Below are positions 29,238 to 37,819 of a DNA stretch of 46,245 bases, one piece after another. The stretch spans positions 1-46,245 of the forward strand of contig CATXTO010000015.1 in the NCBI GenBank assembly GCA_958402445.1. The letters run 5' to 3'. The notes under the pieces were generated by a model that was not told where the DNA came from, searched no databases, and saw only the letters and a list, made by a program, of their open reading frames with translations. This DNA is from an uncultured Eubacteriales bacterium. GTDB taxonomy: Bacteria > Bacillota > Clostridia > Oscillospirales > Oscillospiraceae. Within the stretch, counting starts at the first letter, position 1; each line of letters opens with the position of its first letter. The position numbers were made by a program, and so were the translations under genes.

Positions 29238-29993
29238 CTAAACTCCCTCGGTGACGGTGAGAATTTCCGGCTCGCCGTCGGTGATGAGCACAGTATTTTC
29301 GTAGTGGGCGGAAAGTTTGCCGTCGCAAGTAACCGTAGTCCATCGGTCCTTAAGAACGGTGACGTCGTAAACGCCAGCGTTGACCATCGGCTCGATGGCA
29401 AGGGTCATGCCGGATAGCAATCTTGGTCCACGGCCGGGCGCACCGTAATTCGGCACCTCCGGCTCCTCATGCAGCGCCGCGCCGACGCCGTGACCTACGA
29501 AGGCGCGGACAACTGAAAAACCGTTAGACTCCACATACGTCTGAATGGCGTGGGAGATATCAGAGATTCGATATCCCTGGGTTGCGAATCTCAGCCCCTC
29601 ATAAAAGCTCTGCCTTGTAACGTCAATGAGCTTTTGCGCAGCCGAAGAAATCTTCCCACAGGGAAATGTCGCAGCACAATCTCCATGAAATCCTTTGAAA
29701 TACGCGCCCACATCTACGGAGACAATGTCTCCCTCCTCCAACGTACGCTGGCTGGGGATCCCATGAATCACTGTTTCGTTGACGGAGATGCAGACGCTGG
29801 CAGGAAACCCATTGTAATGCAGGAACGACGGCTTCGCGCCCTGCTTCACAATGTAATCGTGGACAGCTCTGTCAATTTGCTTTGTGCTTATACCAGGCCG
29901 CACCATCTCCCCTGCCAAGGCACGGGCTGCCGCGGTAATTTTACAGGCCTGGCGCATTGCTTCCAACTCACGCTTGTTTTTTATTGAGATCAT
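29238..29993 (-). CDS. map: Type I methionine aminopeptidase
   Basis: Removes the initiator Met from new proteins. At 251 residues it is the short type-I form without zinc-finger extension. Metal ligands appear in order: Asp in VSVDVGAYF, Asp in HGDCAATF, His in FVGHGVGAALHEEP, Glu in LAIEPMVNAG and Glu in AHYENTVLI. It starts 1 nt after the adk stop and ends 1 nt before the KOW protein ATG. Confidence 0.98.
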   Translation of the reverse strand: MISIKNKRELEAMRQACKITAAARALAGEMVRPGISTKQIDRAVHDYIVKQGAKPSFLHYNGFPASVCISVNETVIHGIPSQRTLEEGDIVSVDVGAYFKGFHGDCAATFPCGKISSAAQKLIDVTRQSFYEGLRFATQGYRISDISHAIQTYVESNGFSVVRAFVGHGVGAALHEEPEVPNYGAPGRGPRLLSGMTLAIEPMVNAGVYDVTVLKDRWTTVTCDGKLSAHYENTVLITDGEPEILTVTEGV

Positions 29994-29994
29994 G

Positions 29995-30627
29995 CTACGT
30001 ACCTATCGCCGCAAGAATTGCGCGGCTGACGTCCTCAATGGGCTGATTCCCCTCCACAAGCCGGAGCTTGCCGAGCTTCTGGTAAAAGCCCTTTAGTGCT
30101 TCTGTTTCTTCATGATAGACACGCAGCCTACGCCGGACGGTTTCCGGCGCGTCGTCCTGCCGTGTTGTCAATGCCCCGCCGCATATGTCGCAGATACCCG
30201 CAACCCGAGGGGGATTGGCAGCAATATGATAGCTGGCACCGCAGACGCGGCAGACGCGGCGGCCGGTCATACGCGCCTCAATCACCGTGTCGTCAATTTC
30301 AATGGATATTACATGGTCGATGGATACACCCGCGGCCTCCAAGCCTTGCGCTTGGGGGATCGTCCGTGGTACGCCGTCAAGAATAAATCCTTTCTGGCAG
30401 TCCGGGTGACTCACCCGTTCCCCAACGATGCCAAGAATGACATCGTCGGGGACGAGTAGACCGCTATCCATGTAATGCTTGGCTCTTTTACCTACGTCCG
30501 TTCCATCACGCATCGCTTCCCGAAGCATATTGCCGGTGGAAATGGCGGGAATTGCAAGTGTCTTTGACAGGATCTCCGCCTGTGTTCCCTTCCCAGCGCC
30601 GGGCGCACCCAAGAAAATTAGGTTCAT
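29995..30627 (-). CDS. adk: Adenylate kinase
   Basis: Converts AMP + ATP to 2 ADP; 210 residues. P-loop GAPGAGKGTQ (7-16), the AMP-binding stretch ISTGNMLREAMRDGT and the LID domain are present. The LID has four zinc cysteines (CRVC and CDIC around SYHIAANPPRVAG), the long Gram-positive form. It lies between secY (12 nt) and map (1 nt). Confidence 0.99.
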   Translation of the reverse strand: MNLIFLGAPGAGKGTQAEILSKTLAIPAISTGNMLREAMRDGTDVGKRAKHYMDSGLLVPDDVILGIVGERVSHPDCQKGFILDGVPRTIPQAQGLEAAGVSIDHVISIEIDDTVIEARMTGRRVCRVCGASYHIAANPPRVAGICDICGGALTTRQDDAPETVRRRLRVYHEETEALKGFYQKLGKLRLVEGNQPIEDVSRAILAAIGT

Positions 30628-30639
30628 GCGTGCCTCCAG

Positions 30640-31938
30640 TTATTCCAGGAAGCCCTTATAGTGACGCATGAGCATCTGGGCCTCCAATGCCTGGACTGTC
30701 TCCAGAGCGACGCCAACGACGATGATGACTGAGGTGCCTCCAATGGCCAGTGACTTCGCGCCGCTGATGCTGGTATTCGCAATAATCGGAAGCAGCGCCA
30801 CAATGGCCAGATAAATGGCACCAAAGAAGGTAATTTTGTGAATTACCCTGCCAATAAAGTCAGCAGTCGGCTTGCCAGGCCGGAAACCGGGAATAAAACC
30901 GCCGTTTTTCTTCAGGTTATTGGAAATCTCCACCGGATCATATTGAACCGCGGCATAGAAATAAGAGAACGCGATGATCAGCAAGAAATAGAGAATCGCA
31001 TAGGACCAACTGTTACTCTTAAAAATGTTAATCATAAACTGCACAAACCCGTTGCCGGAGGTGCCGTTTGGGTTTGTAAACGCGAAGACTGTAGCGGGAA
31101 GACTGGCAATGGACTGGGCAAAAATGATGGGCATAACGCCGGACATATTTACCTTAATCGGCAGATTGGTGTTCTGCCCGCCATAGATTTTACGTCCAAC
31201 CACCCGCTTGGCGTACTGAATTGGAATGCGGCGCTCGGCGTCGTTGATAAAGACAATCAGCAGAACCAGCGCCACGACACCCAGCACAACGATGATGGCG
31301 CCCCACCATTTCATGGTGCCATTGGATAGGTTTGTAATCATGCCGATGGTATTGTCAGGAATCCGGGAGATGATGTTGGCGAACAGGACAATGGAAATAC
31401 CGTTGCCAATTCCAAATTCTGTAATCTGCTCACCCAGCCACATCACCAAGGCAGAACCTGCGGTAAAGGACAGTACGATAACCACATAATTAATGAAGGT
31501 GCTGCCGGGATCCAAGATACCGTAATTCTTCAGCATCATCGTGTAGGCCACGCCCATCAGCAGGCCCAGACCCACGGTTGTGTAGCGTGTGATGCGCTCC
31601 AGCTTCTTTTTTCCGACCTCGCCTTCATCCTTCGCCATCCGCTCCATGGCCGGAATGGCAATGGTCAGAAGCTGAATAATGATGGAGGCGTTGATGTACG
31701 GCTGAATGGACAGAGCCAAAACCGTAGCTTCCGAAAATGCGGAACCGGACAAGGTGTTATAAAAGCCCAGCACCGTGTTGGAAAGAGTTTGGTCGAAGAA
31801 TGTGCGTAGCGTTTCCACATCTACATACGGGACAGGAATGCGGTTGCCGATTCTGTAAAGAAGGAGGATCATCAGTGTAAATAGGATCTTCTTCCGAAGC
31901 TCCGGAATCTTCCAGGCGTTACGGAATGTCTTAAACAC
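30640..31938 (-). CDS. secY: Preprotein translocase subunit SecY
   Basis: The 432-residue, ten-helix core of the Sec channel. Family blocks include LYRIGNRIPVPYVD, YINASIIIQLLTIAIPAMERMAKDEGEVGKKK, and the cytoplasmic loop RRIPIQYAKRVVGRKIYGGQNTNLP. The start is GTG at 31938, directly abutting the rplO TAA, with GAGGTGG inside the end of rplO, so translation is coupled to L15. Confidence 0.99.
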   Translation of the reverse strand: MFKTFRNAWKIPELRKKILFTLMILLLYRIGNRIPVPYVDVETLRTFFDQTLSNTVLGFYNTLSGSAFSEATVLALSIQPYINASIIIQLLTIAIPAMERMAKDEGEVGKKKLERITRYTTVGLGLLMGVAYTMMLKNYGILDPGSTFINYVVIVLSFTAGSALVMWLGEQITEFGIGNGISIVLFANIISRIPDNTIGMITNLSNGTMKWWGAIIVVLGVVALVLLIVFINDAERRIPIQYAKRVVGRKIYGGQNTNLPIKVNMSGVMPIIFAQSIASLPATVFAFTNPNGTSGNGFVQFMINIFKSNSWSYAILYFLLIIAFSYFYAAVQYDPVEISNNLKKNGGFIPGFRPGKPTADFIGRVIHKITFFGAIYLAIVALLPIIANTSISGAKSLAIGGTSVIIVVGVALETVQALEAQMLMRHYKGFLE

Positions 31939-32379
31939 TTACACCACCTCGGCCTTTCCACCTGCCTGCTCGATCTTTGCTTTGGCAGATTCAGAGAAAG
32001 CAGCGGCCTTGACCGTGAGTTTTTTGGTCAGCTCCCCGTTCCCGAGAATTTTCAGGCCATACTCACAGCGGGATAGGACGCCTTGCTCCAGCAGCACAGC
32101 GGCATCCACCACCGCGCCGTCTTCAAACCGATTCAGGACGGAAAGGTTCACAGCCGTCAAAGGTCTTGCAAAAATATTGTGGAAGCCCCGCTTGGGAACA
32201 CGCCGTGCCAGAGGCATCTGGCCGCCTTCGAAGCCAATCCGGATCTTACCGCCGCTGCGGGCCTTCTGGCCCTTATGACCACGCCCGGCAGTTTTGCCGT
32301 TTCCAGTCCCAGTGCCGCGGCCTTTCCGCTTGGCAACCTGGGTGGAGCCGGCAACAGGAGAAAGTTCAGAGAGTTTCAT
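31939..32379 (-). CDS. rplO: 50S ribosomal protein L15
   Basis: 146 residues. The Gly/Lys/Arg-rich N-terminus (KRKGRGTGTGNGKTAGRGHKGQKAR) and FEGGQMPLARRVPKRGFHN are diagnostic; the globular C-terminus (LKILGNGELTKKLTVKAAAFSESA) is complete. It abuts secY with no gap. Confidence 0.99.
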   Translation of the reverse strand: MKLSELSPVAGSTQVAKRKGRGTGTGNGKTAGRGHKGQKARSGGKIRIGFEGGQMPLARRVPKRGFHNIFARPLTAVNLSVLNRFEDGAVVDAAVLLEQGVLSRCEYGLKILGNGELTKKLTVKAAAFSESAKAKIEQAGGKAEVV

Positions 32380-32393
32380 GCTTCGTCTCCTCC

Positions 32394-32576
32394 TTATTTT
32401 ACTTCGGTGACCTGAAGCAAGTAACTGATTTTAGCAATCTTGCCCCGAGTCTGAGGGTTATCCGGCTGAATCGTGGTCTGGCCAATTCTGCGAAGGCCAA
32501 GAGATTCCGCCGTCGCGATGTGTTTCACAAGACGGCCATTCAGGCTCTTAACCAGCGTAATTTTTAAGTTTGCCAT
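32394..32576 (-). CDS. rpmD: 50S ribosomal protein L30
   Basis: 60 residues, ferredoxin-like fold. ANLKITLVKSLNGRLVKHIATAESLGLRRIGQT is the family pattern. The ATG at 32576 has AAGGAGG 8 nt upstream; the 10 extra residues of the longer frame lie within the rpsE tail and are rejected. Confidence 0.98.
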   Translation of the reverse strand: MANLKITLVKSLNGRLVKHIATAESLGLRRIGQTTIQPDNPQTRGKIAKISYLLQVTEVK

Positions 32577-32589
32577 GTTAATTGCCTCC

Positions 32590-33099
32590 TTACCCAACAA
32601 TTTCATCCGGGCTCTTTCCCCGGATGGCAGCCACTTCCACAGGGCCGCGCAGTGAACGCAGGCCTTGCATGGTTGCCTTTACCACATTCTGGGGGTTGTT
32701 GGAACGCAGGCATTTTGCGCAAATATTCCGAATTCCAACGGCTTCCATGACGGCGCGGACAGCGCCGCCAGCAATCACGCCGGTACCTTCGGGCGCCGGC
32801 TTCATCAGCACGGATCCGGCGCCAAAAACACCGATTACCTCATGGGGAATGGTTGAGCCGGCCAGCGTGATTTTTACCATGTTCTTTTTCGCGTCGGCAA
32901 TCCCCTTCAGAATCGCTTCGGAGACCTCGGATGCTTTTCCAAGGCCATAGCCCACGGTACCTTTCCCGTCTCCAACCACGACCAGCGCAGAAAATTTCAT
33001 CACGCGGCCGCCTTTTACGGTTTTGCTGACGCGGTTGAGATAGACAACCTTCTCAATCAGCTCAGGCGCATTGCTATCAGCAGCTCGATTATATGCCAT
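32590..33099 (-). CDS. rpsE: 30S ribosomal protein S5
   Basis: 169 residues, fidelity-linked protein at the mRNA entry. The N-terminal dsRBD-like part (LIEKVVYLNRVSKTVKGGRVMKFSALVVVGDGKGTVGYG) contains the loop where spectinomycin-resistance changes occur; the C-terminal block (GTGVIAGGAVRAVMEAVGIRN) is intact. Confidence 0.99.
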   Translation of the reverse strand: MAYNRAADSNAPELIEKVVYLNRVSKTVKGGRVMKFSALVVVGDGKGTVGYGLGKASEVSEAILKGIADAKKNMVKITLAGSTIPHEVIGVFGAGSVLMKPAPEGTGVIAGGAVRAVMEAVGIRNICAKCLRSNNPQNVVKATMQGLRSLRGPVEVAAIRGKSPDEIVG

Positions 33100-33114
33100 T
33101 TTTCTTCCTCCTCC

Positions 33115-33474
33115 TTAGAACTCGAGTCCGCCTTCGCGGGCGCCCTCGGCCAGGGCGGCCACGCGGCCGTGATAGACATAACCGCTGCGGTCAAAGACGA
33201 CGGCGGTGATGCTCTTCTCCTTGGCGCGCTCGGCCAGCATAACGCCGACTTTCTTGGCGGCCTCGCAGTTGCTGGCGGTACCCTCAAAGCCCTTCTCCAG
33301 AGTGGAAGCGGAGACCAGCGTGACCCCGTTCACATCATCGATGAGCTGCGCGTAGATATTGGAATTGCTGCGATAGACACTCAGGCGCGGTCTTTCGGGC
33401 GTGCCGGAAATCTTACCGCGGACACGCACATGGCGCTTCTCACGCATCGCGTTTTTGTCGGTTTTTCTAATCAT
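33115..33474 (-). CDS. rplR: 50S ribosomal protein L18
   Basis: 119 residues, binds 5S rRNA. RHVRVRGKISGTPERPRLSVYRSNSNIYAQLIDD and the C-terminal VVFDRSGYVYHGRVAALAEGAREGGLEF are standard. Gaps: 17 nt after rplF, 15 nt before rpsE. Confidence 0.99.
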   Translation of the reverse strand: MIRKTDKNAMREKRHVRVRGKISGTPERPRLSVYRSNSNIYAQLIDDVNGVTLVSASTLEKGFEGTASNCEAAKKVGVMLAERAKEKSITAVVFDRSGYVYHGRVAALAEGAREGGLEF

Positions 33475-33491
33475 ATTGGCACACCTCCTAA

Positions 33492-34037
33492 TTATTTCTT
33501 ACCGCCGGTCTTGCCCGCCTTCAGGCGGACCACCTCGGTAGAATAGCGAATACCCTTGCCCTTGTAGGGCTCCGGCGGTCTTTTTGCGCGAATTTCCGCG
33601 GCAAACTCGCCAACAGCCTGCTTGTCTGCGCCGCGGACCGTGATCTTATTGGGTGCGGGGACCTCGATGCTGATCCCGGGAATCTCATCCACTGTTACCA
33701 AATGCGAGAAGCCCAAATTCATCACCAGCTGGTTGCCTTTCTTTTCGGCTTTATAGCCCACGCCCACGATATCCAAATCCTTGCTGTATCCCTTTTCCAC
33801 ACCGACAACCATGTTGTTCAGCAGCGTGCGGGTCAGGCCATGCAAGCTCTTATGCAGATGCTCGTCATCAGGACGGGAAACAGTCAGGACACCGTTTTCC
33901 TGTTTGATAATCATATCGGGATGGAAGGTCTGCGTCAGCGTCCCCTTTGGGCCCTTGGTGGTCACCACGTTCCCCGCATCAATGGTAACGGTGACCTCTG
34001 CGGGAACCGGAATAGGCTGTTTACCAATTCTAGACAT
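33492..34037 (-). CDS. rplF: 50S ribosomal protein L6
   Basis: 181 residues, two repeated RRM-like domains near the GTPase centre. It begins SRIGKQPIPVPAEVTVTI and ends with RAKRPPEPYKGKGIRYSTEVVRLKAGKTGGKK, both typical. AGGAGGTAG precedes the ATG. Confidence 0.99.
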   Translation of the reverse strand: MSRIGKQPIPVPAEVTVTIDAGNVVTTKGPKGTLTQTFHPDMIIKQENGVLTVSRPDDEHLHKSLHGLTRTLLNNMVVGVEKGYSKDLDIVGVGYKAEKKGNQLVMNLGFSHLVTVDEIPGISIEVPAPNKITVRGADKQAVGEFAAEIRAKRPPEPYKGKGIRYSTEVVRLKAGKTGGKK

Positions 34038-34049
34038 GCTGCTACCTCC

Positions 34050-34448
34050 TTACCATACAAACGCCAGGACCTCGCCGCCGACATGCTGCTCTCTGGCTTT
34101 CTTGTCGGTCATGACGCCCTTGGACGTGGAAATAATGGCAATGCCCAGGCCCTTGAGAACCTTGGGGAGTTCCTCTGCGCCGGCATACACCCGCAGGCCG
34201 GGCTTGGAGACGCGGCGAAGGCCGCTAATGACCTTCTCCTTCTTCCCCACATATTTGAGGGTGATACGGATGATGCCCTGCGTGCCGTCATCCGCCACAG
34301 TATAAGCTTTGATATACCCTTCCTCCAACAAGATTTGCGCGATGGCTTTCTTCAAGTTGGACGCGGGCACATCTACAGTATCGTGCTTGGCAGAGTTTGC
34401 GTTCCGGATTCTGGTCAGCATGTCTGCTACAGGATCGGTGATTTGCAT
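34050..34448 (-). CDS. rpsH: 30S ribosomal protein S8
   Basis: 132 residues, binds 16S helix 21 and in E. coli represses the spc operon. DPVADMLTRIRNANSAKHDTVDVPAS and the C-terminal AIISTSKGVMTDKKAREQHVGGEVLAFVW are diagnostic. It is preceded by an unusual 196-nt gap full of hairpins, placing it apart from rpsN. Confidence 0.99.
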   Translation of the reverse strand: MQITDPVADMLTRIRNANSAKHDTVDVPASNLKKAIAQILLEEGYIKAYTVADDGTQGIIRITLKYVGKKEKVISGLRRVSKPGLRVYAGAEELPKVLKGLGIAIISTSKGVMTDKKAREQHVGGEVLAFVW

Positions 34449-34644
34449 GTTGAAATCCTCCTTTTCGAAGCTACGGGCTGAACCCGTCTAAGCGCGGGAG
34501 TATCCAGAGAATGTGGGCCGGAACCGACCCCATCTTCTCCAGACTTCCTGAGCCGTTTACACTGGAATCTTCCTTTGGCCTTCCCTCCGGAAGGCCCCTG
34601 GTGCAACGGCAGGCATCGCCGCTGACCGCCAGGTCGAGCCTTAT
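34449..34644 (-). other. Structured 196-nt spacer between rpsN and rpsH
   Basis: Other gaps in this region are 12-18 nt. The spacer holds three hairpins: a perfect 8-bp stem (GGCCTTCC/GGAAGGCC, 34577-34596), a long imperfect stem (34504-34542) and ACGGG/CCCGT (34473-34487), the last 15 nt upstream of the rpsH RBS (AGGAGG). No T-run, no ORF with an RBS. It could be a cis-acting RNA, a processing site or a lost gene. Confidence 0.6.
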
Positions 34645-34830
34645 CTACCAGCTGGCCTTCCGAACGCCGGGAATCTCGCCTTTATAGGCCAATTCCCGGA
34701 AGCAAATCCGGCAAACGCCATAGTCCCGCAAATAGGCATGGGGCCTGCCACAAATCTTACAGCGGTTATAGCCGCGGGAGGAGTATTTGGGCTCGGCCTG
34801 CTGCTTTAAAATCATAGCTTTTTTTGCCAT
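34645..34830 (-). CDS. rpsN: 30S ribosomal protein S14, zinc-binding type Z
   Basis: The short 61-residue zinc form of S14. NRCKICGRPHAYLRDYGVCRICFRELAYKG holds the CxxC...CxxC zinc site. This type normally sits between rplE and rpsH, as here, and distinguishes Firmicutes/Actinobacteria-type operons from those with the longer zinc-free form. Confidence 0.98.
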   Translation of the reverse strand: MAKKAMILKQQAEPKYSSRGYNRCKICGRPHAYLRDYGVCRICFRELAYKGEIPGVRKASW

Positions 34831-34848
34831 AGTTCAAATCCTCCAGAC

Positions 34849-35388
34849 TTAATTGTAGAAGGGAGCGCCAAGCTGCGAAAGCAGCTCTTTTGCTTCCTCA
34901 TCCGTCTTTGCAGTGGTACAGATGCACACATCCATACCGCGGATTTTGTCCACTTTGTCGTACTCGATTTCAGGGAAGATCAACTGCTCCTTGAGACCGA
35001 AGGCATAATTACCGCGCCCGTCGAAGGAGTTGGGGTTAATGCCGCGAAAGTCGCGGACCCGGGGCAGCGCTACGCCGAACAGCCGGTCCAGAAACTCATA
35101 CATCTTCTCTCCCCGCAGGGTAACCTTCACGCCAACGGTCTCGCCTTCCCGAACCTTAAAGTTGGCCACGGACTTCCTGGCCTTGGTGGTGACGGGCTTT
35201 TGGCCAGAGATGGTGGCTATATCCTTGCAGATAGCCTCAATCTCCTTGGCGTTGTTTTTGGACTCGCCACAGCCCACGTTGATGATAATTTTGTCCAGCT
35301 TGGGAATCTGCATCACGCTCTTGTACGAAAACTTTTTCATAAGAGCGGGAGCAATTTCCTTGGTATATTTTTCTTTTAATGTTGCCAT
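34849..35388 (-). CDS. rplE: 50S ribosomal protein L5
   Basis: 179 residues, binds 5S rRNA and contacts P-site tRNA. MQIPKLDKIIINVGCGESK, KPVTTKARKSVANFKVREG and LPRVRDFRGINPNSFDGRGNYAFGLKEQ are diagnostic. It is 17 nt after rplX and 18 nt before rpsN. Confidence 0.99.
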   Translation of the reverse strand: MATLKEKYTKEIAPALMKKFSYKSVMQIPKLDKIIINVGCGESKNNAKEIEAICKDIATISGQKPVTTKARKSVANFKVREGETVGVKVTLRGEKMYEFLDRLFGVALPRVRDFRGINPNSFDGRGNYAFGLKEQLIFPEIEYDKVDKIRGMDVCICTTAKTDEEAKELLSQLGAPFYN

Positions 35389-35405
35389 TTTTCTGCTCCT
35401 CCCTC

Positions 35406-35711
35406 TTAGATTTCAGCGCCGCACTTCTTGCAGACGCGGATTTTCTTCTCGCCCTCGAGCTTATAGCCCACCCGGACACCCTTGCCGCATTTCGGACAGT
35501 ACAGTGCCACCTTGCAGGCGCGGATCGGCGTTTCACGCTTTACGATGCCGCCCTGTTCGCCCTGCTTCCGGGGTTTGGTGTGGCAGGTGGCCACATTGAC
35601 GTTCTCCACGATGACTTTTTCTTCCTTGGGCATGGCCACCAGAACCTTGCCCTTGGTACCCTTGTTCTTGCCGGACAGAACAATTACGGTGTCGTTCTTC
35701 TTCATATTCAT
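35406..35711 (-). CDS. rplX: 50S ribosomal protein L24
   Basis: 101 residues, an assembly-initiating KOW protein. The KOW motif is NDTVIVLSGKNKGTKGKVL; the C-terminal ribbon YCPKCGKGVRVGYKL...RVCKKCGAEI keeps both CxxC pairs. The ATG at 35711 is 8 nt after AAGGGGG. Confidence 0.98.
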   Translation of the reverse strand: MNMKKNDTVIVLSGKNKGTKGKVLVAMPKEEKVIVENVNVATCHTKPRKQGEQGGIVKRETPIRACKVALYCPKCGKGVRVGYKLEGEKKIRVCKKCGAEI

Positions 35712-35724
35712 AGCTGGAACCCCC

Positions 35725-36093
35725 TTAAATAACTTCGGGCGCCAGAGAGAGGATTTTCATATAATCCTTCTCGCGGAGTTCCCTTGCCACCGGCCCAAAA
35801 ATACGAGTACCACGGGGATTCTTATCGTCCTTAATCAGGACGGCGGCATTGTCATCAAAGCGGACATAGGTACCGTCTTCCCGGCGCACGCCCTTTTTGG
35901 TGCGGACGATCACTGCCTTGATCACGTCGCCCTTCTTCACGGTTCCGCCGGGTGTCGCCTTGCGAACGGAAGCGACCACCACATCACCGATGTTGCCGAA
36001 CTTCCGCTTGGAGCCGCCCAAAACCCGGATGCAATGAATCTCTTTGGCGCCGGTGTTGTCGGCAACCTTTAGATAGCTTTCCTGTTGAATCAT
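35725..36093 (-). CDS. rplN: 50S ribosomal protein L14
   Basis: 122 residues at the subunit interface. IQQESYLKVADNTGAKEIHCIRVLGGS and YVRFDDNAAVLIKDDKNPRGTRIFGPVAREL are the family hallmarks. Complete, with 13-15 nt gaps to both neighbours. Confidence 0.99.
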   Translation of the reverse strand: MIQQESYLKVADNTGAKEIHCIRVLGGSKRKFGNIGDVVVASVRKATPGGTVKKGDVIKAVIVRTKKGVRREDGTYVRFDDNAAVLIKDDKNPRGTRIFGPVARELREKDYMKILSLAPEVI

Positions 36094-36108
36094 AGTTGAC
36101 CGACCTCC

Positions 36109-36372
36109 TTACTTAGCCTTCTCAATAATTTTAACGAGCCTCCATCTCTTGTCTTTGGACAAAGGACGGCACTCCATGACCTCCACAGTATCGCCGATGC
36201 CGCACGCATTATTTTCGTCGTGGGCTTTCAACTTGTAGGTCCGCTTCAAAATCTTTTTATAGAGAGGATGCTGTACGCTATCCTCAATGGCAACCACGAT
36301 GGTCTTGTCCATCTTATCGGAGACGACCTGACCAGTTCTGGTTTTCCGGAAAGCTCTTGTATTTTCACTCAT
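36109..36372 (-). CDS. rpsQ: 30S ribosomal protein S17
   Basis: 87 residues, OB-fold 16S rRNA binder. TRTGQVVSDKMDKTIVVAIEDSVQHPLYKKIL and CRPLSKDKRWRLVKIIEKAK identify it; length is normal. Confidence 0.98.
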   Translation of the reverse strand: MSENTRAFRKTRTGQVVSDKMDKTIVVAIEDSVQHPLYKKILKRTYKLKAHDENNACGIGDTVEVMECRPLSKDKRWRLVKIIEKAK

Positions 36373-36386
36373 GATCGCTTACCTCC

Positions 36387-36587
36387 TCAGACCTTGGTCT
36401 CTTTCTCACGAATAATTGTCTTGATGCGGGCAATATCTTTCTTCACCAGATTGATCTTGATGGGATTGTCCAGCTGGTTGGTGGCATGCTGCATGCGCAG
36501 GAAAAACAGATCCTTTTTCAGATCGGTCAGTTTGGTCTGCAGTTCCTCAGCGGACAAGTTGCGAATTTCTTTTGCCTTCATCATCAT
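36387..36587 (-). CDS. rpmC: 50S ribosomal protein L29
   Basis: 66 residues, two-helix coiled protein at the tunnel exit. AKEIRNLSAEELQTKLTDLKKDLFFLRMQ is typical. Three consecutive ATGs open the frame. The first (36587) overlaps the rplP stop as ATGA, indicating translational coupling; homologues align from the third (36581). Confidence 0.96.
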   Translation of the reverse strand: MMMKAKEIRNLSAEELQTKLTDLKKDLFFLRMQHATNQLDNPIKINLVKKDIARIKTIIREKETKV

Positions 36588-37018
36588 TCACCACCAATCT
36601 CAGTATCGACGACTTCCTTCTTGACGATGCGGGTCTTGATGGGCAGCTTGTGCTGCGCCAGACGGAGGGCCTCCCGGGCGATATCCTCGGTCACGCCGCC
36701 GATTTCAAACATCACCTTTTGGTTCTTGACCACGGCAACCCAAGCTTCGGGCGCGCCCTTACCGGAACCCATACGAGTACCCAGCGCCTTCTTGGTGATG
36801 GGCTTATCCGGGAAAATCTTAATCCAGACCTTGCCGCCACGCTTGGTATACCGGGTCATGGCAATACGGGCGGCCTCGATCTGATTGCCGGTAATCCAGC
36901 CGGGCTCCATAGCCTGAATGCCATACTCACCGTAAGCCACCTTATTACCGCGGGAAGCAACGCCGGTCATTCGGCCCCGCTGCACCTTGCGGTATTTAAC
37001 TCTCTTGGGCATTAACAT
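36584..37018 (-). CDS. rplP: 50S ribosomal protein L16
   Basis: 144 residues, near the A site and the tRNA elbow. PKRVKYRKVQRGRMTGVASRGN and KPITKKALGTRMGSGKGAPEAWVAVVK are diagnostic. The ATG at 37018 shares its last base arrangement with the rpsC stop (TGATG) and has GGAGG 9 nt upstream within the rpsC tail. Confidence 0.99.
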   Translation of the reverse strand: MLMPKRVKYRKVQRGRMTGVASRGNKVAYGEYGIQAMEPGWITGNQIEAARIAMTRYTKRGGKVWIKIFPDKPITKKALGTRMGSGKGAPEAWVAVVKNQKVMFEIGGVTEDIAREALRLAQHKLPIKTRIVKKEVVDTEIGGE

Positions 37019-37806
37019 CAGCGGTTTCCTCCTTCCCGGCGATTATAGCCACGATCTCCATTGTTCCGGTCATTGCCACGGCGGTCCCCATACCGGCGGT
37101 CTCCCCGGTTTCCATCCCGGCGGTCCCGGCGGTCCCGACGAGCGGGAGCGGGGTCCGGCGCGGCGGCGCGCAGGGTGGTGTTGAGCACCTCGCCCTTATA
37201 AATCCAGACCTTTACGCCAATGCGGCCATAGGTGGTGGCAGCCTCAGCAAAGCCGTACTCAATGTCGGCCCGAATGGTCTGCAGCGGAATGGTACCCTCA
37301 TGATAGGATTCCGTACGGGCAATTTCCGCACCGCCCAGGCGGCCGGAACAGGTGCACTTAATGCCCTTGGCGCCCAGCCGGGTGGCCTGCTGCATGGCCT
37401 TTTTCATGGCGCGGCGGAAGGAAATCCGTTTTTCCAACTGCGCTGCGATGTTTTCCGCCACCAGCTGCGCGTTGAGATCAGGGCTGCGAACCTCCACGAT
37501 GTTCAGGTTCACGCTCTTTCCAAAGCGAGCTTCCATATCCTTACGCAGATTTTCGATCTCCGCGCCGGCCTTGCCAATAACCACGCCAGGCCGGGAGCAG
37601 TGGATGTTGATTTTGATTTTCGCGTTGTTTCTCTCGATTTCAATCTTGGCGATCCCGGCCGAGTACAGCCTGTGCTTCAAATATTTCCGGATATTATAAT
37701 CCTCAATAATTAAATCGCCAACCTTGTCACTGCGGGCATACCAGCGAGAGTCCCAATCCTTGATTACGCCAACGCGCAGTCCATGGGGATTAACTTTCTG
37801 TCCCAT
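37018..37806 (-). CDS. rpsC: 30S ribosomal protein S3 with a long Arg/Asp/Gly tail
   Basis: Part of the mRNA entry helicase. The conserved part (residues 1-213) is normal: GLRVGVIKDWDSRWYARSD, KH domain HCSRPGVVIGKAGAEIENLRKD, and the C-terminal domain ending in WIYKGEVLNTTLR. It then adds about 45 residues of low-complexity, highly charged sequence built on RRDRRD, GDRRYGDRR and NNGDRGYNRR. At 262 residues it is well beyond the Bacillus length of about 218. The tail is likely disordered and could contact RNA near the mRNA channel. Its DNA also contains the coupled RBS of rplP. Confidence 0.97.
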   Translation of the reverse strand: MGQKVNPHGLRVGVIKDWDSRWYARSDKVGDLIIEDYNIRKYLKHRLYSAGIAKIEIERNNAKIKINIHCSRPGVVIGKAGAEIENLRKDMEARFGKSVNLNIVEVRSPDLNAQLVAENIAAQLEKRISFRRAMKKAMQQATRLGAKGIKCTCSGRLGGAEIARTESYHEGTIPLQTIRADIEYGFAEAATTYGRIGVKVWIYKGEVLNTTLRAAAPDPAPARRDRRDRRDGNRGDRRYGDRRGNDRNNGDRGYNRREGGNR

Positions 37807-37819
37807 AGCTACCTCCTGC

